Shown here piece after piece: positions 1 to 5,461 of a stretch of 8,346 bases of DNA (position 1 is the first letter of the stretch; every line of letters begins with the position of its first letter). Made by a program: the position numbers and the translations under genes. Where the stretch lies: contig CANMWW010000071.1 of the NCBI GenBank assembly GCA_947500965.1, forward strand, positions 1 through 8,346, read 5' to 3'. Under the pieces are notes generated by a model, which was not told the DNA's origin, did not search any database, and saw only the letters and a program-made list of their open reading frames with translations. Source of the DNA: Alphaproteobacteria bacterium. Its GTDB lineage: Bacteria; Pseudomonadota; Alphaproteobacteria; CACIAM-22H2.

Positions 1-346
1 CGCGCACGGTCGCGCGGGCCGCCTCGCTGGCCCCGTCCATCCGCGCGAGCACGCGCGCGCGATAGGCGTCGGCGGCGGCAGTCGGGTCGATGTTCATGGC
101 GGACAGCCGGGGTACGCCGGGCACCTCGCGCGGCGCGTCGGCGAGCTCCAGCCCCAGCATCTCGTCGAGGTTCGAGGCGGGATCCGTGCTGACGAGAAGG
201 ACCCGACTGCCGCCATCGGCGAGCGCGATCGCAGAGGCGCAGGCGATCGAGGTCTTCCCCACGCCACCCTTGCCCGTGAAGAACAGGCATCGCGGCGTGG
301 CCGCGAGGAAGGAAGGCATGGCGGCCGTCGCCGCGGCGCCCGCCAT
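1..346 (-). CDS. arsA: Arsenical pump-driving ATPase ArsA, N-terminal part (cut by left edge)
   Basis: The first 115 residues are present; the rest lies beyond the left edge. ArsA is a cytoplasmic ATPase that powers arsenite/antimonite export with the membrane protein ArsB. A deviant Walker A loop, GKGGVGKT, is at residues 25-32, preceded by the strand LFFT. STDPASNL (53-60) and a later NIDP segment (85-88) followed by AxAYRAR fit the first half of bacterial ArsA closely; MinD/ParA proteins would lack these. The chosen start is the ATG at 346, which shares its A with the stop of the upstream hydratase gene (TGATG), suggesting translational coupling. The in-frame ATG at 319 is a real alternative, because the protein would then begin MPSFL and match the usual ArsA N-terminus better; neither has a strong Shine-Dalgarno. 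The arsenic-binding cysteines, the second half, and any arsB or arsR neighbour are out of view, so a non-arsenic role is still possible. Confidence 0.85.
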   Translation of the reverse strand, partial: MAGAAATAAMPSFLAATPRCLFFTGKGGVGKTSIACASAIALADGGSRVLLVSTDPASNLDEMLGLELADAPREVPGVPRLSAMNIDPTAAADAYRARVLARMDGASEAARATVR

Positions 347-1140
347 CAGGCCGGTCCCGCGAAGCGCAGGGAGACGCGACCCAGCACCCCGAAATCGGCG
401 GCCACCTCGTCGCCCGGGCCGATCTCCAGTGGCTGCATGCACGTGCCGGTGGTGACGAACTGGCCCGCGGCCAGCGTCATGCCGTGGCGCGACAGCTCGT
501 TCGCGATCCACGCGAGCGCGATGCGCGGGTCGCCGAGGACGTTCGACCCGCGGCCCTCGCGCGGTGCCCTGTCGCCGACGCGGCCATGCACCACATGCGC
601 GGCGAGGTCGATGCCGCGCCAGGCGGGCGGCGCCTCCGGCCCGAGGACGAACTGGTCCGCGCAGGCGTTGTCCGCGACGAGCTGCGCCGCGCCCGCCGTC
701 GCGAAGTCCGCGAAGCGCGAGTCCGGCACCTCGATCGCGAGGTGGAGCGCCTCGACGCGCGCCATGACCTCGTCGACCGACCAGGGCTCCGCGCGCGGCG
801 CAAGGTCGCGCCCCATGCGGAAGGCGAATTCCGGCTCCGCGACGCGCATGCGGTTCGCGCCGAGCGCGATGGTCGCGCCGTCGCGATGCACCATGGAGGC
901 AAGCAGCCTGCCGGCGAGCGGGCCGTCGACGCCGATATGGCGCTGGCCCGCGGTGCTCGTGGCGGCGATCTTCCAGCCTCGCGGCGCGCCGGCGCCGGCA
1001 TGCTCGAGCAGCGCCTGGATCGCATACCCCTCCGCGCGGTCGGCGGGCCGCAGGGGCGCGGGCAGGGCGTCGATCACCGTGCCCTCGCGCCAGTTGCGGA
1101 CCAGCAGCTCCGACGCGCGCCGCGCCATCGTCTCGTCCAT
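346..1140 (-). CDS. 2-keto-4-pentenoate hydratase family protein (fumarylacetoacetate hydrolase fold)
   Basis: The 264-residue protein has the usual length for MhpD-type 2-hydroxypenta-2,4-dienoate hydratases. These cytoplasmic metal-dependent enzymes add water to the dienoate formed in meta-cleavage of aromatic rings; 4-oxalocrotonate decarboxylases share the fold. Visible family features are GWKI with Lys57, the metal-binding ExE in AEPEFAF (Glu102 and Glu104), a third acidic ligand in LAIEVPDSRF (Glu137), the SNVLGDP loop (199-205), and a C-terminal TTGTC...GPGD segment (230-244). The start is the ATG at 1140 because a purine-rich GGAAGGCGAGG sits directly upstream and homology begins there; an upstream extension to 1515 has no family similarity and runs antisense to the amidohydrolase gene. 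ATG 1128 is a possible alternative. The gene overlaps the arsA start by one base. No other aromatic-degradation gene is visible, so the exact substrate is open; hydratase versus decarboxylase cannot be decided here. Confidence 0.85.
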   Translation of the reverse strand: MDETMARRASELLVRNWREGTVIDALPAPLRPADRAEGYAIQALLEHAGAGAPRGWKIAATSTAGQRHIGVDGPLAGRLLASMVHRDGATIALGANRMRVAEPEFAFRMGRDLAPRAEPWSVDEVMARVEALHLAIEVPDSRFADFATAGAAQLVADNACADQFVLGPEAPPAWRGIDLAAHVVHGRVGDRAPREGRGSNVLGDPRIALAWIANELSRHGMTLAAGQFVTTGTCMQPLEIGPGDEVAADFGVLGRVSLRFAGPA

Positions 1141-1172
1141 CCTCGCCTTCCTTCCGTCGCCATGCCCTCGCG

Positions 1173-1214
1173 AACCTAGCCCCGGGCGCCGCGAGAGGCT
1201 CGGAAAACCCGAGC
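1173..1214 (-). promoter_or_regulatory. Possible regulatory region of the hydratase-arsA unit: palindrome plus -10-like element
   Basis: The 199-base divergent region contains a perfect 6-bp inverted repeat, GCTCGG at 1198-1203 and CCGAGC at 1209-1214, around AAAAC, the only A-rich patch nearby. On the minus strand a -10-like TAGGTT lies at 1178-1173, about 33 bases before the ATG at 1140. No convincing -35 box is at the correct spacing. If transcription starts near 1166, the palindrome centre falls near -40, where an activator could replace a -35 box. This is inference from spacing; no regulator gene is in the window. Confidence 0.25.
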
Positions 1215-1339
1215 ACGGCCGGGTCGTGGCCCCGGCATGGCTTGCAGGCCCGGACATGCTGCTGTTCCATGCGACGGCAGGATTGACCCCGTCGGGGGGC
1301 GCCGGGGCGCGGGCCTCGGCGGGAAGGGAGCTGGCGAGC

Positions 1340-2407
1340 ATGACGATCGACCTCCTGATCCGGGCCGGGCGGGTGCTATGCGCGGCCACGGGGCGCGACG
1401 GCCCCGGTGCCGTCGCCGTGCACGATGGCCGCATCGTCGACGCTGGCGATGGCGCCGGCGCGCGCGTCGTCCTCGACTTTCCCGACGGCACGCTGGTCCC
1501 CGGCCTCGTGGACATGCACGCGCATCCCGCGCGGGGCGGGTCGAAATACGGAATCTGCCCGGACCGCTACATGCTGCCGGCGGGCGTGACGACGGCGCTG
1601 TCCCAGGGCGACGCCGGGGCGCTGACCTGGCCAGCCTATCGCGACGACGTCGTGCGCGCGTGCCGCACGCGCGTGCGCATGGCGCTCAACCTCTCGGCGC
1701 GGGGAGAAGCGACGCCGCTGGCCTGCTACGGGGACCCGGCCGACGTGGACGTGTCCGCCTGCGTCGACGCGATCGCGCGGGCGGGCGACGACATCTGGGG
1801 GATCTCCGTGAACCTCAGCCGCTTCTCCTGCGGCGGCACCGATCCGTGCTGGGTGCTCGACCGCGCGCTCGAGGCCGCGGAGCGCAGCCGCAGGCCGATC
1901 CTCTTCGGCGCGCGCGAGGACGTCGACTGGCCGGTCGCCGAGCAGATCGCGCTGCTGCGCCCCGGCGACGTCGTGACCTATTGCTACATGGCCTCGCGCA
2001 ACGTGCTGGAGGCGCGCGCGCGGGTGCATCCGGCCGCGCGCGCGGCCCGCGCGCGCGGCGTCCTCTTCGACGTCGGCCACGGAACGGCCGCCTACGACCC
2101 GGAGGTGGCGCGCATCGCCATCGCCGACGGGTTCCCGCCGGACACGGTCTCGAGCGACATGTACGTCATGCATGTCGGCAGGCCCGCGCGCCACGACCTG
2201 CCGTTTGTGATCTCCCAGCTGGTGGAGGCTGGCATGCCGGAGACGGAGGCCTTCGCCGCGGCCACGATGCGCCCGGCGGCACTGCTCGGGCTCGCGGGCG
2301 AGGTCGGGACGCTCGCGCCCGGCGCATGCGCCGACCTGGCGGTCCTGCACCGCTCGCAGGACGGCTGGCGCGCCCTCAGGACGTTCCGCGCCGGCGATCC
2401 CCGATGA
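1340..2407 (+). CDS. Amidohydrolase-family protein (Atu3266/EF_0837 deacetylase-like) with altered metal site
   Basis: The 355-residue protein has the urease-superfamily layout: a small N-terminal beta-sandwich (1-52, DLLIRAGRV and a GRI turn), the barrel entry VPGLVDMHAH with the HxH pair His60/His62, and a C-terminal sandwich strand GTLAPGACADLAVL (323-336). The blocks DVGHG (244-248), SSDMY with Asp273, and AGVTTALSQGDAGA (81-94) place it nearest the COG3964 amidohydrolase/deacetylase group, whose members cleave N-acyl or O-acyl groups. Aligned from memory to EF_0837, the carboxylated Lys is Ser156, the strand-5 His is Gly190, and the strand-6 His is Tyr214, so three of six metal ligands look lost. 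The ATG at 1340 is preceded by GGGAAGGGAG; the long upstream extension of the frame has no similarity. It lies 122 bases before dctP on the same strand, so it may process the imported compound. Activity and substrate are unknown. Confidence 0.8.
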   Translation: MTIDLLIRAGRVLCAATGRDGPGAVAVHDGRIVDAGDGAGARVVLDFPDGTLVPGLVDMHAHPARGGSKYGICPDRYMLPAGVTTALSQGDAGALTWPAYRDDVVRACRTRVRMALNLSARGEATPLACYGDPADVDVSACVDAIARAGDDIWGISVNLSRFSCGGTDPCWVLDRALEAAERSRRPILFGAREDVDWPVAEQIALLRPGDVVTYCYMASRNVLEARARVHPAARAARARGVLFDVGHGTAAYDPEVARIAIADGFPPDTVSSDMYVMHVGRPARHDLPFVISQLVEAGMPETEAFAAATMRPAALLGLAGEVGTLAPGACADLAVLHRSQDGWRALRTFRAGDPR

Positions 2408-2447
2408 CGCCATGCACGGACCCGCAGGCGCGCCAAGGCCGTCGCGT

Positions 2448-2477
2448 TTGACGCTGCGGGCGCGGCGTCGCTAAGGT
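2448..2477 (+). promoter_or_regulatory. Putative sigma70-type promoter upstream of dctP
   Basis: TTGACG at 2448-2453 matches five of six bases of the -35 consensus. After an 18-base spacer comes TAAGGT at 2472-2477, a weak -10 with the key T, A and final T kept. Transcription would begin near 2484, giving a leader of about 45 bases before the dctP ATG. It lies in the 122-base gap after the amidohydrolase gene, so dctPQM may have its own promoter in addition to readthrough. Confidence 0.45.
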
Positions 2478-2529
2478 CTACCGGAGAGCGCCAGGCCATG
2501 GTGCCCGGGAAAGCCACAGGGAGGATCGC

Positions 2530-3561
2530 ATGAAGATCGTGTCCAGACTGCGCGCGTGGAGCGCGCTTGCCGCCGTCGGCGCCTTGCTCGGGCTGGCCAC
2601 GCCCGCGGGCGCCCAGGTCAAGATCGCCTTCGCCACCGTCGTGCCCAGCCTGGAGGCCGCCGAGGCCAAGGCGATGATGGCGTTCCAGAGCTACGTCGAG
2701 GCGCGCAGCGACAGGAAGATCCAGGTCCGCCGGATCCATGGCGGCGCGGGCGGCGAGCGCGAGATCATGGAGCAGGTCCGCCAGGGCTCGCTCGAGATGG
2801 GCCTCGCCGCGGATGGCGCGATCGCCGGGTTCTACCGGCCGATCCAGGTCTTCTCGATCCCCTACATCTTCCCGTCTTCGCCGGTGGCATGGGCGTTCTT
2901 CGACCATCCCTTCGCGAAGCGGATGGCCGAGGACGTGCGCAAGCAGACGCGCGTGCGCGTGCTGCACTGGTCGGAGAACGGCTTCCGCAACCTGACCAAC
3001 AACGACCGGCCCATCCGCACGGCGGACGACATGAAGGGCCTCAAGATGCGGACGATGGAGAGCCCGGTCTACATGACCTTCATGCGCTCCCTCGGCGCCA
3101 CGCCGACGCCGATCAGCGCCGCGGAGATGGTGCTGGCGCTCAAGCAGGGCGTGGTCTCGGGCCAGGAGAACGCGACGCTGATCGTGCACGACTTCGGCAT
3201 CGCCGACGTGCAGAAGCACATGTCGATCAACGAGCACATCTTCGGCCTGCACGCTGTGATGATCAACGACGAGTTCTACGGAAAGCTCTCGCCGGACCAT
3301 CGCCAGATCGTGTCCGAGGGCGCACGTGTCTTCTCCTTCGTCTCCGGCACGCTCAAGGCCCAGTTGCACGAGGAATACCTCGGCAAGATCCGCGCGAAGG
3401 GCGTGCAGGTGCACGTCACGACCGCGGCGGAGAAGGAGACGTTCCGCAAGGTCACGCAGGAACCCGTCCGCAAGTTCATCGAGCAGCAGGTCGGCGAGGC
3501 GCTGGTGAAGGAATTCATGGCGGCGGTCGGGGAGTCGACCAAGCTCGTCTACGGCGAGTGA
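2530..3561 (+). CDS. dctP: TRAP transporter substrate-binding protein, DctP/SiaP family
   Basis: The 343-residue precursor is the periplasmic ligand-binding component of a TRAP transporter, a sodium- or proton-coupled uptake system typically for organic acids. A Sec signal peptide is clear: basic MKIVSRLR, a hydrophobic stretch to about residue 22, and a likely signal peptidase I cut after AGA (residue 28). The mature protein begins with strand VKIAFA. The three ligand-contact positions of SiaP-type proteins are retained: Arg153 in ENGFRN, Arg174 in GLKMR (the carboxylate-binding arginine), and Asn214 in GQEN. GATPTPISAAEM (189-200) is the typical loop before it. The start is well supported by AGGGAGGA at 2518-2525, four bases before the ATG. 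A hairpin follows the stop and then dctQ and dctM, as in a standard dctPQM operon. The carboxylate arginine suggests an organic acid ligand; its identity cannot be called. Confidence 0.95.
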   Translation: MKIVSRLRAWSALAAVGALLGLATPAGAQVKIAFATVVPSLEAAEAKAMMAFQSYVEARSDRKIQVRRIHGGAGGEREIMEQVRQGSLEMGLAADGAIAGFYRPIQVFSIPYIFPSSPVAWAFFDHPFAKRMAEDVRKQTRVRVLHWSENGFRNLTNNDRPIRTADDMKGLKMRTMESPVYMTFMRSLGATPTPISAAEMVLALKQGVVSGQENATLIVHDFGIADVQKHMSINEHIFGLHAVMINDEFYGKLSPDHRQIVSEGARVFSFVSGTLKAQLHEEYLGKIRAKGVQVHVTTAAEKETFRKVTQEPVRKFIEQQVGEALVKEFMAAVGESTKLVYGE

Positions 3562-3568
3562 ACCTGCC

Positions 3569-3600
3569 CGGCGGCGCCCGCGCGAAGCCGGGCGCCGCCG
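3569..3600 (+). terminator. Strong GC hairpin between dctP and dctQ (attenuator or mRNA-stabilising stem)
   Basis: A perfect 12-bp inverted repeat (3569-3580 with 3589-3600) encloses the 8-base loop CGCGAAGC, eight bases after the dctP stop. It is followed by TTCCT, not a real T-run, so full intrinsic termination is doubtful. Such a stem could block 3' exonuclease decay or partly terminate transcription, leaving more dctP than dctQM message. The structure is seen directly; the role is inferred. Confidence 0.6.
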
Positions 3601-3640
3601 TTCCTAGACGCCGGGCGCGACCGCCCAAGGGGGGAGCTTC

Positions 3641-4150
3641 GTGAACCAACTGGTCCTGCGCTTCGCCGGTTCGCTCGCGCGAACCTGCGAGGTCCTCGCC
3701 GCGCTGCTCGTCGGCGTCGCGATCGTCGTCAACCTCGCGCAGGTGTTCTGGCGCTACGTCCTCAACGACCCGCTGGAATGGTCCGAGGAGGTCATGCGCT
3801 ACACCATGGCCTGGGTGGCCTTCGTCGCCGGTTCCGCCGCGGTGTTCCGCGGCGAGCACATGGCGGCCGGCATGCTCGGCGGCATCGACAGCCGCGTCGC
3901 CAGGCTGGCGCTGCACTACGCGATCCTGCTGGTCATGCTGGCCTTCGCCGCGATCCTCGCGTTCTACGGCACGCGCTACGGCCTCGATACCGGGCAGGTC
4001 TCCCCGGCCTCCGGCATCCCGATGGAGGTGCCGTACCTGTCGGTGGGCATCGGCGGGATACTCATGACCATCAAGATCCTGTGCCTGCTGGTGCTGCCGC
4101 CGTCCATGGTGCCGCAGCCCGGCGGGCCGCGCCCGGAGGACATGGCGTGA
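3641..4150 (+). CDS. dctQ: TRAP transporter small permease subunit, DctQ family
   Basis: The 169-residue inner-membrane protein is the small subunit that pairs with DctM. Four hydrophobic segments are visible at about residues 15-37, 52-68, 88-109 and 131-152, the normal DctQ topology. The family signature is clear: RYVLNDPLEWSEEVMRY (38-54) followed by AWVAF and RGEHM (70-74). The aspartate often found shortly after this His is replaced by an AAGML stretch, a minor deviation. The start is a GTG at 3641, chosen because the purine-rich AAGGGGGGAG ends about four bases upstream and homology begins at once. The gene lies 79 bases after dctP, across the hairpin, and its stop overlaps the dctM start by four bases (GTGA), so the two membrane subunits are probably made in a fixed ratio through translational coupling. 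Confidence 0.93.
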   Translation: MNQLVLRFAGSLARTCEVLAALLVGVAIVVNLAQVFWRYVLNDPLEWSEEVMRYTMAWVAFVAGSAAVFRGEHMAAGMLGGIDSRVARLALHYAILLVMLAFAAILAFYGTRYGLDTGQVSPASGIPMEVPYLSVGIGGILMTIKILCLLVLPPSMVPQPGGPRPEDMA

Positions 4151-5421
4151 TCGCGCTCGGGATAGCCTTCGCCCTCTTCCTCGTCATCGGCGTGCCGGTC
4201 GCCTTCGCGATCGGCATGGCGAGCGTCATCGGCATCTGGGCGCTCGACCTGCGCATCGTCGCCGTGCCGACGCGCATGTTCACCGGCATCGACAGCTTCG
4301 TCCTCCTCGCGGCGCCCTTCTACATACTGGCGGGCGAGGTCATGGGGCGCAGCGGCATCACGGAGCGGCTGATCCGCTTCTCGATGATGCTGACGCGCAA
4401 CGTGCCCGGCGGCACCGCCTATGCCTGCGTCGTCTCGGCCGTGATGTTCTCCGGCATTTCGGGGACTGCCGTGGGCGACGCCGCCGCGCTGGGCCAGATC
4501 TTCATCAAGGAGATGCCGAAGGAGGGCTACCGGAAGGACTATGCCGCCTCGATCGTGGTGGCGTCGTCGATGATGGGCCCGATCATCCCGCCCTCGGTGA
4601 TCATGATCGTCTTCAGCGCCGTCACGCAGGTCTCGGTGATCGACCTGTTCGCCGCAGGCGTCGTGCCGGGGCTCATGCTCGCCGCCGCGATCTCGTTGGT
4701 GATCTTCCTGCAGGGCCTGCGGGGCGAGCTGCCCAAGCCGAACTTCGTGCTGGCGAAGGGCGAGGGGGGACGGCTCGTCGTGGAGGGGTTGCTCATCCTC
4801 ACCCTGCCGGTGGTGATCATCCGCGGCGCGTCCTCGGGAGTCTTCACGACGACGGAGGCTGGAGGGGTGGCCTGCCTCTACGCGCTGCTGCTCGGCTTCT
4901 TCGTCTTCCGGCAGCTCACGCCGCGCGCGGTCTGGGAATGCCTGGTCGTCACGGCGCAGATCAGCGCGTCGATCTACCTCGTCCTCGCGGCGTCGGAGCT
5001 CATGTCCTGGGTGCTGACCCGCGGCGGCATCACCGACTACGTGCGTGACTTCGGCGAGCTCTTCGGCGGGAACAGGCTGCTCTTCCTGCTAGCGCTGGCC
5101 GTCGCGCTGACGATCATCGGCACGTTCCTCGAGCCCGGGCCCGCGGTGATCCTCTTCGTTCCGCTGCTGATGCCGGCCGTCAAGCTGCTGGGCATCGACC
5201 CGCTTCAGTTCGCGATGGTCGTCATCCTCACGCTCACGCTCGGGCTGATCACGCCCCCGGTGGGCGTCTGCATGTTCGTCGTGTGCCGCATCGCGAACAT
5301 CAGCATCTGGCAGCTCTTCGCGTCGACCTGGCCATTCTTCGTCGCGGAGACGATCGTGGTCGTGCTGCTCTGCCTCGTGCCGGAGTTCTCGACCTGGCTG
5401 CCGAGGCTGCTCAAGTCCTGA
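4147..5421 (+). CDS. dctM: TRAP transporter large permease subunit, DctM family
   Basis: The 424-residue polytopic inner-membrane protein is the ion-coupled transport subunit of the system and has full family length. It is hydrophobic from its first residues, with roughly eleven to twelve membrane segments. Diagnostic blocks are FSGISGTAVGDAAALG (101-116), MMGPIIPPS (142-150), the FTTTEAGG segment (233-240), GTFLEPGPAVILFVPLL (325-341) and GLITPPVG (366-373), all usual in the C4-dicarboxylate DctM branch. The start is the GTG at 4147, overlapping the dctQ stop by four bases; an open frame extending back to 3778 is only out-of-frame dctQ sequence. It ends 15 bases before the stop of the convergent diguanylate cyclase gene. 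The ligand is set mainly by DctP, so this protein does not narrow the substrate. Confidence 0.95.
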   Translation: MIALGIAFALFLVIGVPVAFAIGMASVIGIWALDLRIVAVPTRMFTGIDSFVLLAAPFYILAGEVMGRSGITERLIRFSMMLTRNVPGGTAYACVVSAVMFSGISGTAVGDAAALGQIFIKEMPKEGYRKDYAASIVVASSMMGPIIPPSVIMIVFSAVTQVSVIDLFAAGVVPGLMLAAAISLVIFLQGLRGELPKPNFVLAKGEGGRLVVEGLLILTLPVVIIRGASSGVFTTTEAGGVACLYALLLGFFVFRQLTPRAVWECLVVTAQISASIYLVLAASELMSWVLTRGGITDYVRDFGELFGGNRLLFLLALAVALTIIGTFLEPGPAVILFVPLLMPAVKLLGIDPLQFAMVVILTLTLGLITPPVGVCMFVVCRIANISIWQLFASTWPFFVAETIVVVLLCLVPEFSTWLPRLLKS

Positions 5422-5461
5422 CGGGGCCGCCGCGGGTCACGCCGACGGCGCTGCGGCCCCG
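5422..5461. terminator. GC inverted repeat at the convergent gene junction
   Basis: CGGGGCCGC at 5422-5430 pairs perfectly with GCGGCCCCG at 5453-5461. A smaller CGCC/GGCG stem (5440-5443 with 5447-5450) is nested in the 22-base loop. The repeat begins just after the dctM stop and extends into the last codons of the convergent cyclase gene, so it could serve as a bidirectional terminator. Neither side has a T-run, and such repeats are common by chance at this base composition. Confidence 0.3.

Noticed and set aside
1242..1270. TTGCAG with TTCCAT at 17-base spacing as an amidohydrolase promoter
   Set aside because: Each hexamer matches only about half of the consensus, which is too weak to call without start-site data.
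1283..1311. TTGACC as a -35 box for the amidohydrolase gene
   Set aside because: No -10-like sequence occurs 16-19 bases downstream; the stretch is almost pure G/C.
437..1339. Long plus-strand open frame running into the amidohydrolase gene
   Set aside because: It is antisense to the hydratase gene and shows no recognisable domain; the amidohydrolase homology starts at 1340 with its own ribosome binding site.
1141..1515. Minus-strand extension of the hydratase frame by 125 residues
   Set aside because: The extension has no family similarity, is rich in Pro/Arg/Ser/Thr as expected of antisense GC-rich sequence, and runs opposite the amidohydrolase start; the ATG at 1140 has a good ribosome binding site.
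2008..2062. Dense GCGCGC/CGCGCG tract that looks like a repeat
   Set aside because: It lies inside the amidohydrolase coding frame and encodes an ordinary Ala/Arg-rich helix; there is no regular repeat unit beyond base composition.
2092..3414. 440-codon minus-strand open frame opposite the amidohydrolase and dctP genes
   Set aside because: Its composition (many His, Asp, Arg, Leu and Ala runs) is that of a mirror frame of GC-rich genes; dctP on the other strand has clear motifs.
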